Positions 1-10,400 of a stretch of 64,000 bases of DNA are shown here, in pieces; position 1 is the first letter of the stretch, and each line of letters starts with the position of its first letter. A model generated the notes under the pieces. The model saw nothing but the letters and a program-made list of their open reading frames with translations, had not been told where the DNA came from and did no database searches. The stretch lies in the NCBI RefSeq assembly GCF_027579695.1, contig NC_083569.1:76557149-76621148 (forward strand), given 5' to 3'. A program made the position numbers and the translations under genes. Source of the DNA: Neoarius graeffei (taxonomy: Eukaryota > Chordata > Actinopteri > Siluriformes > Ariidae).

Positions 1-1463
1 GGGAATAAAAAATTTATTTTTTTGAGATATATTTTGAGATATAGCAAAGTTGCCATTGGAGCTGCCCCACTGAGGCAGCCAGCCCTGAGTGTGTGACGTC
101 ACAGCGGTAACTGGGTTTAAGGCCGAGTCTTTTGACAGCTATAGACCAAAGTCATATAAATAAACATTTATGGTGAAAGTAAGAAATGCCGTTACCTACT
201 TCCTCAACTAAGACTAATTTGACTTCATTGATTGTGGGTTGACTCTCATTAAAACAGGATGGGTGTTATAACTTATACAACATACATGTACATGCATGCA
301 TTTTCACTGATAAAATGTAAAAGGCTAATTAAATAATCAGATGAACTGAGACAATCACATTCTGAAGCAAATTAAATAATCTTATACCGGTAACTTAAAC
401 ACACAATACAAGTTACATGTATTAATCTAAATGCAGGTAAACAACGTGTTGTTTTTGTTGTTTTGTATCCAAATGAGAGTTGCATCTTACTCGTCTGTGT
501 TCTCGCTTCATGAAGGCTGAGCTTGTGGCTGATTGTTTTGAAACAATCTGACTTTCAGTTGTTCATTCAGTTCTCCGTTCATTTGCTTCTCCCATGTAAG
601 GGCGAGATATTGCTGCTGAGGCAAGCATATCCAGTGGAGAAATCAGATGGCTGGTCTACTCATTCTCTATTTTCTCCATACTGAGTACTTCGCCATTACT
701 GCTTGGCTCAGGCAATTACTAATACCCTGGACAGAACGGGACATCACCGGTTTTAGCAGCAACTGCGGGTAGGTCACTGCCCGAACGATAATATGTCAAG
801 TCCTGTTCCATCCCGGGTTTTACCAACAAACCTCGGCTCATGCTCCGGAAGAACTGGTGCAACTGAACTTACTTTCCTTTTTATTTTAAATAAATAAATA
901 AATATTTTCCTTTTCTTGTAGTATTCTTTACCTTTAATTGTTGGTACTGCACCTTCTTTCAATATGAGCTTATAGTCAACATTCCTCAATAGATCAGAGG
1001 TTTCATACGAGTCTTCAGTAAAATGTGCAAAGCAGAGGAGAGACCACTTCATAGGCGCCCAATGTGCCCATGAACTTCTTGCAGAATGCATCCAAATCTT
1101 TGCAGTTTGAACATTCTTGGGCCATGAATGCAATGTAAATCCACCTTCTGTCGTGTTGCTGCACCCACCAGCAACACATCTACGTGGCATGGCGATAAAT
1201 TAGCTCAAAATGGAGGATCGGAGTTACAGTCAGCTCTGTGTTTTAGTATAGCGGAAATGGCGATGAGACTGATAGACTTCCTGCTATGACGTTACGGACG
1301 TCAAGGTCATTCACTCAGACCGCTACCTATATGAATCACTTTAATCATAAAAATGACTGTATTAGATTTATTGTTAATGCTTAAAACTATTCCTGTGCCA
1401 TTCTTGAGGTCTCAAGGCATTTATAAACAAAAGTGAGACCATGGTTCTGCGTATATGCTTTAA
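1..1463 (-). mobile_element. Kolobok/T2-like DNA transposon, copy 1 (runs off the left edge)
   Basis: From about 340 to 1463 this segment matches 7945-8889 closely, apart from a shorter middle in the second copy. Its right end reads TTCTGCGTATATGCTTTAA, which matches the right terminus of that second copy and stops at a TTAA. The left terminus is not in the window, so this copy is longer than the 985-bp copy and may be nearer to the parental element. It carries a THAP-domain reading frame on the minus strand. THAP domains and TTAA target sites are known for the Kolobok superfamily; the assignment here is inference from ends and THAP domain only. Confidence 0.6.
774..1190 (-). CDS. THAP-domain protein fragment (transposon-encoded)
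   Basis: The 138-residue frame starts [12 protein letters not shown] and shows a THAP zinc-binding module: CVAGGC near residues 5-10, a Trp near residue 33 and LCFAHF (Cys-x2-His) near residues 52-57. The AVPTIK segment near residue 82 corresponds to the AVPTIF box that closes THAP domains. THAP domains bind DNA and occur in P-type and Kolobok transposases. No DDE catalytic region follows, so this is the DNA-binding first part of a transposase or a truncated remnant. A diverged copy with the same AVPTIKGKE box lies at 8312-8635 in the second element. Confidence 0.65.
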   Translation of the reverse strand: MPRRCVAGGCSNTTEGGFTLHSWPKNVQTAKIWMHSARSSWAHWAPMKWSLLCFAHFTEDSYETSDLLRNVDYKLILKEGAVPTIKGKEYYKKRKIFIYLFKIKRKVSSVAPVLPEHEPRFVGKTRDGTGLDILSFGQ

Positions 1464-1956
1464 AATCTTCTTGAAATTCCTGAAAACTTGTTTTCAAGAA
1501 TATGTATGAACCCGAATTAGAGCATTCTGTGTATGTATGCTTAAACTAAACTCAAGCCAAATAAGAACTGAATGAAACATTTTTTTCCAATGAAGTCTGC
1601 CATCTCTTAACTAATGACTAAAAATAAACAGTTCGAGTTTCAAACAAAACATGACATTTAAAGAACACACTCGCTCGACTAGCTAAACCAGTAGCACAAA
1701 CCCTGAGGAATGAATATAGCCCTTACTGTACCTTAAATGATCTTATCATTACTGTCAAGACTCAAACTGCAGTCAGTTTCTCAGTGTGTCCAGCTCATGA
1801 ACCTGCAGCACTTCACACAGGTGAGTGGCTATGTGAGCTACATTTGTGGTTGCTGAATGTAGAAGAATACTTTAGGATTCAAGGTTTAACCTTTCGTTTA
1901 CATGTAGTAATCTATGTAATAACACCGGGGGTGTCTTCTTTGATTTAGACATACCT
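1464..1956. other. Unassigned non-coding stretch
   Basis: I recognise no gene or repeat here apart from a possible splice donor at 1821, treated separately. Confidence 0.4.
1745..1820 (+). other. Candidate non-coding first exon of PLAC8-like gene A
   Basis: The sequence CTTCACACAG is followed at 1821 by GTGAGT, a consensus splice donor, 1.26 kb upstream of the first coding exon. Genes B and C both appear to have a short non-coding exon upstream of the coding exon, so one is expected here. No convincing TATA box is visible. The 5' limit is arbitrary. Confidence 0.3.
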
Positions 1957-2222
1957 TCATGGATATTATTTACTGTATAATCACATTGTCTGTTATCACC
2001 CAAATGAGGATGGGTTCCCTTTTGAATCTGGGTCCTCTCAAGGTTTCTTCCTCATGTCGTCTGAGGGAGTTTTTCCTTGCCACTGTCACCACAGGCTTGC
2101 TCATTGGGGATAGATTAGGGATAAAATTAGCTCATGTTTAAAGTCTTTAAATTTCTGTAAAGCTGCATTGTGACAATGTCTTCTGTTAAAAGCGCTATAC
2201 AAATAAACTTGACTTGACTATT
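1957..2222 (+). repeat. Teleost interspersed repeat (ends AAGCGCTATACAAATAAACTTGACTTGA)
   Basis: The block ends in the motif GCGCTATACAAATAAACTTG. It contains a TCATGTCGTCTGAGGGAG segment that I recognise as a common teleost repeat tail. A shorter, inverted fragment of the same repeat sits at 13396-13565. The small open frame here is not a gene. Confidence 0.6.
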
Positions 2223-2463
2223 AGCTTTTTAAAATTGAAGCTTGACAATAAAATAGTTTTCTTTTTACCCACCAGTAATTCTTTTCATCTTGTGTTTTAA
2301 TATAGGAAGCAGTGACCTTCAGAAATATATTAGTTAATATCTGTAGTGATAACCTGCATATACAGTATCTGTGAACTCATCGGTAAACTAGGAATAATTT
2401 AATAATACTAAATTCTTGTGTCTTTGAATGATGTTAAACTCCAGATGTTCACTTTATGTTGAA

Positions 2464-2853
2464 CATCTCATCTCATCTCATTATCTCTAGCCGCTTTATC
2501 CTGTTCTACAGGGTCGCAGGCAAGCTGGAGCCTATCCCAGCTGACTACGGGCGAAAGGCGGGGTACACCCTGGACAAGTCGCCAGGTCATCACAGGGCTG
2601 ACACATAGACACAGACAACCATTCACACTCACATTCACACCTACGGTCAATTTAGAGTCACCAGTTAACCTAACCTGCATGTCTTTGGACTGTGGGGGAA
2701 ACCGGAGCACCCGGAGGAAACCCACGCGGACACGGGGAGAACATGCAAACTCCACACAGAAAGGCCATCGCCGGCCCCGGGGCTCGAACCCAGGACCTTC
2801 TTGCTGTGAGGCAACGGATAAAGCGGCTAGAGATAATGAGATGAGATGATTCT
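2464..2853 (-). mobile_element. tRNA-derived SINE with tails at both ends (chimera)
   Basis: Reading leftward, this is the common teleost SINE body. Its 3' tail (TCTCATCTCATTATCTC) is at the left edge. Instead of the tRNA-like head, the right edge carries GGATAAAGCGGCTAGAGATA and ATGAGATGAGATGA, which is the SINE tail in the opposite orientation. The result is a body flanked by inverted tails of about 30 bp. The open frames across it are by-products of the repeat. Confidence 0.8.
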
Positions 2854-3008
2854 GAGATTTTTATGATTATAGTTATTACTACAGTTTAAGAGTGGACGTT
2901 ATAGATATTCAGAAATCTGAAAAATGATTGACAGGAGCAAAATAATCAGTTTTATTACCTGTTGTGTCTTATTTTAAGACTTGCAGAAAGGCTTTAGGAT
3001 TAAATTGT

Positions 3009-3010
<2 letters not shown>

Positions 3011-3070
<60 letters not shown>
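3011..3070. repeat. (TG)n microsatellite
   Basis: An uninterrupted run of TG dinucleotides, about 28 units, lies directly upstream of the first coding exon of gene A. It ends in GTGCACAG, which can serve as the splice acceptor before that exon. Length variation here could affect splicing. Confidence 0.95.
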
Positions 3071-3073
<3 letters not shown>

Positions 3074-3083
3074 CACAGGAATC

Positions 3084-6000
3084 ATGGCAAAGATGGTCGT
3101 GCAGCAACCTCAGCCTGTCGTAATGGTGGCGCACTCCAATCAGTGGAGCACAGGAATCTGTGACTGCTGTCAAAATGTACCAGAGTGTGAGTCAGTTTGC
3201 ATAAATGTTTCCATTTACATTGTAATAATATCTTTATTTTTAAAAAAGGGCCTGTATTGTCTTTTTCTGTATGACAGATATAGGACTAAACACCTGTAGA
3301 CCTGAGAACTAACAGTCAGGCATGATACATTTAGGACACTAGACCATGAAATAAGGGCAGCACGGTGGTGTAGTGGTTAGCGCTGTCACCTCACAGCAAG
3401 AAGGTCCGGGTTCAAGCCCCGTGGCTGGCGAGGGCCTTTCTGTGCGGAGTTTGCATGTTCTCCCCGTGTCCGCGTGGGTTTCCTCCGGGTGCTCCAGTTT
3501 CCCCCACAGTCCAAAGACATGCAGGTTAGGTTAACTGGTGACTCTAAATTGACCGTAGGTGTGAATGTGAGTGTGAATGGTTGTCTGTGTCTATGTGTCA
3601 GCCTTGTGATGACCTGGCGACTTGTCCAGGGTGTACCCCGCCTTTCGACCGTAGTCAGCTGGGATAGGCTCCTGCTTACCTACGACCTTGTAGAACAGGA
3701 TAAAGCGGCTAGAGATAATGAGATGAGACCATGAAATAACCTGAAAGACGTCTGCAGTTTTTTTTTCTTTGAAATCAGAGCGCATACCACAAATAAACTC
3801 CTTTTATACACAACTTTGTGATGACTAACCTTCCTTTCTCTTCTATCAGTCAAAATGACACTCGGCAAACCCAGTCGTCTGTGAACTTATGTATAAGAAA
3901 GAAGACAGTTGGTGTATTCAGTCCTACAACAGTGCAAAAGTATGAAAACCCAAGAGTAAGATCTGATAGCTGTGAGTGATGATTAGCAAAGACCATCAGA
4001 AATAAGGTTGTAACACTGTTCAGAAACGAATGAAAAGGCCATTTCTTACTCAGGTGAGATTAATGAGTGTGGAGCAAGCAAAATCTACAGTGGATATAAA
4101 AAGTGTACACACCCTGTTAAAATGATTGGTTTTTCTAATTAAAAAAAAATGAGACCACGATAAATAATTTCAAAACCACCTGTCACGTGGCCTATAACCT
4201 GTACAATTCAATTGAAAAATAAACAAATCTGTTAGGGGGAAAAATCACACACACACACACATCACATTATCTCTAGCCGCTTTATCCTTCTACAGGGTCG
4301 CAGGCAAGCTGGAGCCTATCCCAGCTGACTACGGGCGAAAGGCGGGGTACACCCTGGACAAGTCGCCAGGTCATCACAGGGCTGACACATAGACACAGAC
4401 AACCATTCACACTCACATTCACACCTACGGTCAATTTAGAGTCACCAGTTAACCTAACCTGCATGTCTTTGGACTGTGGGGGAAACCGGAGCACCCGGAG
4501 GAAACCCACGCGGACACGGGGAGAACATGCAAACTCCGCACAGAAAGGCCCTCGCCGGCCCCGGGGCTCGAACCCAGGACCTTCTTGCTGTGAGGCAACG
4601 GATAAAGCGGCTAGAGATAATGAGATGAGACCATGAAATAACCTGAAAGACGTCTGCAGTTTTTTTTTCTTTGAAATCAGAGCGCATACCACAAATAAAC
4701 TCCTTTTATACACAACTTTGTGATGACTAACCTTCCTTTCTCTTCTATCAGTCAAAATGACACTCGGCAAACCCAGTCGTCTGTGAACTTATGTATAAGA
4801 AAGAAGACAGTTGGTGTATTCAGTCCTACAACAGTGCAAAAGTATGAAAACCCAAGAGTAAGATCTGATAGCTGTGAGTGATGATTAGCAAAGACCATCA
4901 GAAATAAGGTTGTAACACTGTTCAGAAACGAATGAAAAGGCCATTTCTTACTCAGGTGAGATTAATGAGTGTGGAGCAAGCAAAATCTACAGTGGATATA
5001 AAAAGTGTACACACCCTGTTAAAATGATTGGTTTTTCTAATTAAAAAAAAATGAGACCACGATAAATAATTTCAAAACCACCTGTCACGTGGCCTATAAC
5101 CTGTACAATTCAATTGAAAAATAAACAAATCTGTTAGGGGGAAAAATCACACACACACACACATCACATTATCTCTAGCCGCTTTATCCTTCTACAGGGT
5201 CGCAGGCAAGCTGGAGCCTATCCCAGCTGACTACGGGCGAAAGGCGGGGTACACCCTGGACAAGTCGCCAGGTCATCACAGGGCTGACACATAGACACAG
5301 ACAACCATTCACACTCACATTCACACCTACGGTCAATTTAGAGTCACCAGTTAACCTAACCTGCATGTCTTTGGACTGTGGGGGAAACCGGAGCACCCGG
5401 AGGAAACCCACGCGGACACGGGGAGAACATGCAAACTCCGCACAGAAAGGCCCTCGCCGGCCCCGGGGCTCGAACCCAGGACCTTCTTGCTGTGAGGCAA
5501 CGGATAAAGCGGCTAGAGATAATGAGATGAGACCATGAAATAACCTGAAAGACGTCTGCAGTTTTTTTTTCTTTGAAATCAGAGCGCATACCACAAATAA
5601 ACTCCTTTTATACACAACTTTGTGATGACTAACCTTCCTTTCTCTTCTATCAGTCAAAATGACACTCGGCAAACCCAGTCGTCTGTGAACTTATGTATAA
5701 GAAAGAAGACAGTTGGTGTATTCAGTCCTACAACAGTGCAAAAGTATGAAAACCCAAGAGTAAGATCTGATAGCTGTGAGTGATGATTAGCAAAGACCAT
5801 CAGAAATAAGGTTGTAACACTGTTCAGAAACGAATGAAAAGGCCATTTCTTACTCAGGTGAGATTAATGAGTGTGGAGCAAGCAAAATCTACAGTGGATA
5901 TAAAAAGTGTACACACCCTGTTAAAATGATTGGTTTTTCTAATTAAAAAAAAATGAGACCACGATAAATAATTTCAAAACCACCTGTCACGTGGCCTATA

Positions 6001-7371
6001 ACCTGTACAATTCAATTGAAAAATAAACAAATCTGTTAGGGGGAAAAATAAAAATAAAAAAAACATACAATAAGCTGGTTGCATAAGTGTACACACCCTT
6101 AAACTAATACTTTGTTGAAGCACCTTTTGATTTAATTACAGCATTCAGTCTTTTTGGGTTCACACCTACCATCAACTAAAATGACTCTGATTAACCCCAA
6201 ATAAAGTTCAGACATTTACTGAGTTGCCTCCTCCAGCAAAAGCCAGGGTTCACAGAGAGCTTACAAAGCATCAAAGGAATCTCATTGTTGAAAGGTATCA
6301 GTCAGGAGAAGGGTACAAAAATATTTCCACAGCATTAGATATACCATGGAGCACAGTGAAGACCGTCATCAAGAAGTGGAGAAAATATGGGACAACAGTG
6401 GCATTACTGAGAACTGGACGTCCCTCCAAAATTGATGAAAAGACAAGATGAAAACTGGTCAGGGAGGCTGCCAAGAGGCCGACAGCAACACTGAAGGAGC
6501 TGCAGGAATTTCTGGCAAGTACTGGTTGTGTACTACATGTGACAACAATCTCCCGTATTCTCCATATGTCTGGACTATGAGGTAGGGCCAAAGAAAAATA
6601 TCCAGGCCAGGCTAAATTTTGCAAAAAAAAATACATCAACTCTCCCAAAAGCATTTGGGAAAATGTGTTATGGTCTGATGAAACCAAGGTTGAACCTTTT
6701 GGCCACAATTCCAAAAGGTACATTTGGCGCAAAAACAAAACTGCGCATCACCAAAAGAACACCATGCCCACGATGAAGCATGGTAGCGGCAGCATGATGT
6801 TTTGGGGTTGTTTTTCTACAGCTAGAACAGGGGCTTTAGTCAAGGAGGAGGGAATTATGAACGGTTTTAAATACCAGTCAATTTTGGCCCAAAACCTTCA
6901 GGTGTCTGCTAGAAAGATGAAGAGGAATTTCATCTTTCAGCATGACACTGATCCCAAGAAAGTTTTGGAATGGCCCAGCCAGAGCCCAGACCTAAATCCA
7001 ATTGAAAATCTGTGGGGTGACCTGAAGAGGGCTGTGCACAAGAGACGCCCTCGCAATCTGACAGATTTGGAGCACTTTTGCAAGGAAGAGTGGGCAAATA
7101 TTGCCAAGTCTAGATGTGGCAGGCTGATAGACTCCTACCCAAAAAGACTGAATGCTGTAATTAAATCAAAAGGTGCTTCAACAAAGTATTAGTTTAAGGG
7201 TGTGCATACTTATGCAACCAGCTAATTGTACATTTTTTATTTCTTATGTATTTCCCCCGAACAGATTTGTTAGTTTTTCAATTGAATTGTACAGGTTATA
7301 GGTAACATTAAAGGTGGGAAAAGTTTTGAAATTATTTACCGTGGTCTAATTTTTTTTTACATCAGAAAAAC

Positions 7372-7407
<36 letters not shown>

Positions 7408-10400
7408 AAGCATACAGATTAGATTAGAATAGAATGTTTTATTTGCCATTGCACACAGTACAATGAAATTTAAGGTGCAGACCTCACTGGAGCTATAATC
7501 AGAGCACAAATACTATAAAAAATAAAATATTAAAAATTGCCACAGAAATTCCCAGAACATGTCTGTGAGTGATTGGGATGTACTTGAATATGTAACCACA
7601 TAAAACTACCTTGACTTGAATGCAAAGGACAGGGAAGTGCAGTGAGGATAGAGCTCAGTGGGAATGTTAGGAACATGGAGAAGTTTTCTGCTTTGCAAAG
7701 TTCAGTTCTTTGATGCTGCTCAGGTACCAGTAGAAACCTCCCAGGAATCTAGAAGTGCGAGCTTTGATAGACATATTGGTGACTGGAGATTAGCCAGAGG
7801 GAAGCCATGCCTTAAAGGTTAGAAAAGCAGCTTTGGGACCAAAAGGTCACAAGTTTGATTCCCTGGACCAGCAAAAATGGCTGAAGTGCTCTTGAGCAAG
7901 GCACTTAAAGGAGAGATGCAGAACCTTTATTTTCATAAACCTGCAGGTTCATGAACTGAGACAATCACATTCTGAAGCAAATTAAATAATCTTACACCGG
8001 TAACTTAAATACACAATACAAGTTACATGTATTAATCTAAATGCAGGTAAACAACCTGCATTGTTATGTAACCAAATGAGAGTCTCAGCTTACCCATCTG
8101 TGTTCCCGCTTCTTGAAGGCCGATCTTGTGACCGATTGTTTTGAAACAATCTGACTTTCAGTTCTTCATTCAGTTCTTCATTCATTCGCTTCTTCCACGT
8201 AAAGGCAATATATTGTTGCTGAGGTAAGTATATCCAGTGGGACGGGAGCATATCCAGCAGAGAAATCTGATGACTGATCCACTCATTCTCCATTTTCTCC
8301 ATACTGAGTACTCAGCCATAACTACTCGGCTCACACTCTGGGAGAACTGGTGCAACTGAACTTACTTTCCATTTCTTGTAGTTTTCTTTTCCTTTAATTG
8401 TTGGTACTGCACCCTCTTTCAATATGGGCTTATAGCCAACGCTCCTCAATAGATCAGAGGTTTCATACGAGTTATCAGTAAAATATGCAGAGCAGAGGAG
8501 AGACCACTTCATAGGTGCCAAATCTGTGAATTTCTCGCAAAATGCATCCAAATCTTTGCAGTTTGAACATTCTTGGGCCATGAATGCAACATAAATCCAC
8601 CTTCTGTCGTGTTGCTGCACCCACCAGCAACACATCTACGTGGCATGGTGATAAATTAGCTCAAAATGGAGGATCGGAGTTGCAGTCAGCTCTGTGTTTT
8701 AGTATAGTGGAAATGGCGATGAGACCGATAGCCTTCTTGTGGTGATGTCACAGATGTCAAGGTCATTCACTCAGACTGCTGCCTATATGAATCATTTTAA
8801 TCATAAAAATTACTATATTAGATTTATTGTTCACACTCAAGGCATTTATAAACAAAAAGTGAGGCCATGGTTCTGCGTATCTCCTTTAACCCACAACTGC
8901 TCCCCAAGCTGCCCACTACTGTGGGTCTGTCAGGTTCCTGTTGTATCTTGCTCTGGATGAAAGTATCTGCTAAATGCCTGTAATGCAGTGTAACATGTAG
9001 CAGTATGAAGAGGTGATGAACTAGGTGAGATGTGTCCTTTTAACATTTCCAATACAGATTGTGGACAGACCATTGACAGAACATGTGCAGAGAAAGTACA
9101 GCGCTTCTAGCTTTAAGATAGCTGCTGATGCTGTGTTTATCTATATGACCTCCTATGTGTTTCTACGGTGTCACAAATCACATAAACATGTCTACATAAT
9201 AGGTAACAACATGACATTCTTTGAAGCAAGTCTGATTAGACCAGCAGTTTTGTGAAATGCTAACTTGGCAACTTGGCAGCAAAAACACCTTCTGAGCTGG
9301 TCAAACTGGTCCAAAAGAAACAACATATACACTAAACACTCTATTTGACAACTTTAAGCCATAATATGTCATGAACCACTCAATTAAGTAAAGAGAAATA
9401 ACAGTCCATCATTACTTTAAGACATAAAGTGTCTTATAATTAATACAAATAAAGAACCATTGAATTAGAAGGTGTGTCCAAACTTCTGACTGGTACTGTA
9501 CATTCATAATATACCATAGGCTAAGTAAATGCCACAATTTGTTGGCATTATGTTTAATTCCATGGTTATTCCTATTATCATAATATAATAGTATAATCTG
9601 ATTATACTATACTTATGGTCGAATGTACAACACAAGATCTATATTGCTTCAAGTGATTTTAGCAGTCCTACATTGGTCATGACTGAATTTCTCAATATTT
9701 CTCTGACTCTGTGTTCACAGGTTGTTTCTCATTCTGGTGTTTCCCCTGTTTTGCCTGCATGACGGCAAAGAAAGCCGGCGAGTGTTTGTGTTTACCGATG
9801 CTTGATTTTTCCGGCTGCATTCCCCCAATAACCCTGGCCATGAGGGCAACAATGCGCCAACGCTATGGCATTGAGGTAAGGACAAAATAAAGGAAGGATG
9901 AAGCGATGGTTTATCACCACCTACTGGACTCAGGAGTCATTTAGTCAATGCTTTTGTCTTAAAGAGAGACAAAGTGAACCAAATCCCACATAGCAACCTT
10001 TTTTTAATTGACCTATAATGGTCAGTTAATATTTAATTAACCTATACACTGTTTAACCTTGTCAGGACTGTATGGTCTTAGCACCAGTCATCTCTCATTT
10101 TTAAGCCTGGGACTGGTAAACTATTTTTGTCTCATCTGACTGTAGAACCCAGATCCAGTCAAAGTTTTCAGTCATATCTAGCAAATGACTGGCACTTAGG
10201 TTTGTGGTTAGATGAACGAAAAGGCTTTCTTTTGGCACACCTTCCAAATATTTTGATGTCATGGAGGTTATGTAGATTTGGAGACGAACCATAAAATGTT
10301 ACCATCTTCTGCAAATCTCCAACTGTGATCCTTGGAGAAACCCTCTTTACTGTGCACATAGGGGGAGGGGGCTAGGAATCAAGTCAAGTCAAGTAGATCT

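Larger units (their letters stand above)
3729..6049 (+). repeat. 902-bp tandem array, two full units plus a partial third
   Basis: The anchor CCATGAAATAACCTG recurs at 3729, 4631 and 5533, exactly 902 bp apart each time. Full units are 3729-4630 and 4631-5532; a partial third (about 517 bp) runs to 6049. Each full unit consists of unique intron sequence, the first ~170 bp of a Tc1 inverted repeat, a (CA)n tract and a double-tailed SINE. By eye the units have no length differences, so the duplication is very recent or an assembly artefact. Confidence 0.9.
7801..8992 (+). mobile_element. Second-type tRNA-derived SINE, split by a DNA transposon
   Basis: The left part (7801-7904) carries the head, with CAAGTTTGATTCCCTGG as the B-box-like region and CTTGAGCAAGGCACTTAA at the break. 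The right part (8890-8992) continues CCCACAACTGCTCCCC and ends in GCTAAATGCCTGTAATG. Removing 7909-8889 joins the two parts without a gap around one TTAA. The same SINE family occurs inverted at 50083-50273. Confidence 0.85.

Noticed and set aside
2468-2755. Repeated frames containing [13 protein letters not shown] at many positions on both strands
   Set aside because: They are reading frames through the common tRNA-derived SINE, not genes.
2964-3299. 111-residue frame across the (TG)n run
   Set aside because: It reads the microsatellite and then gene A exon 1 past its splice donor; the true coding part starts at 3084.
4250-4262. Short (CA)n run repeated at 4250 and 5152
   Set aside because: It is part of the 902-bp tandem unit, not a separate feature.
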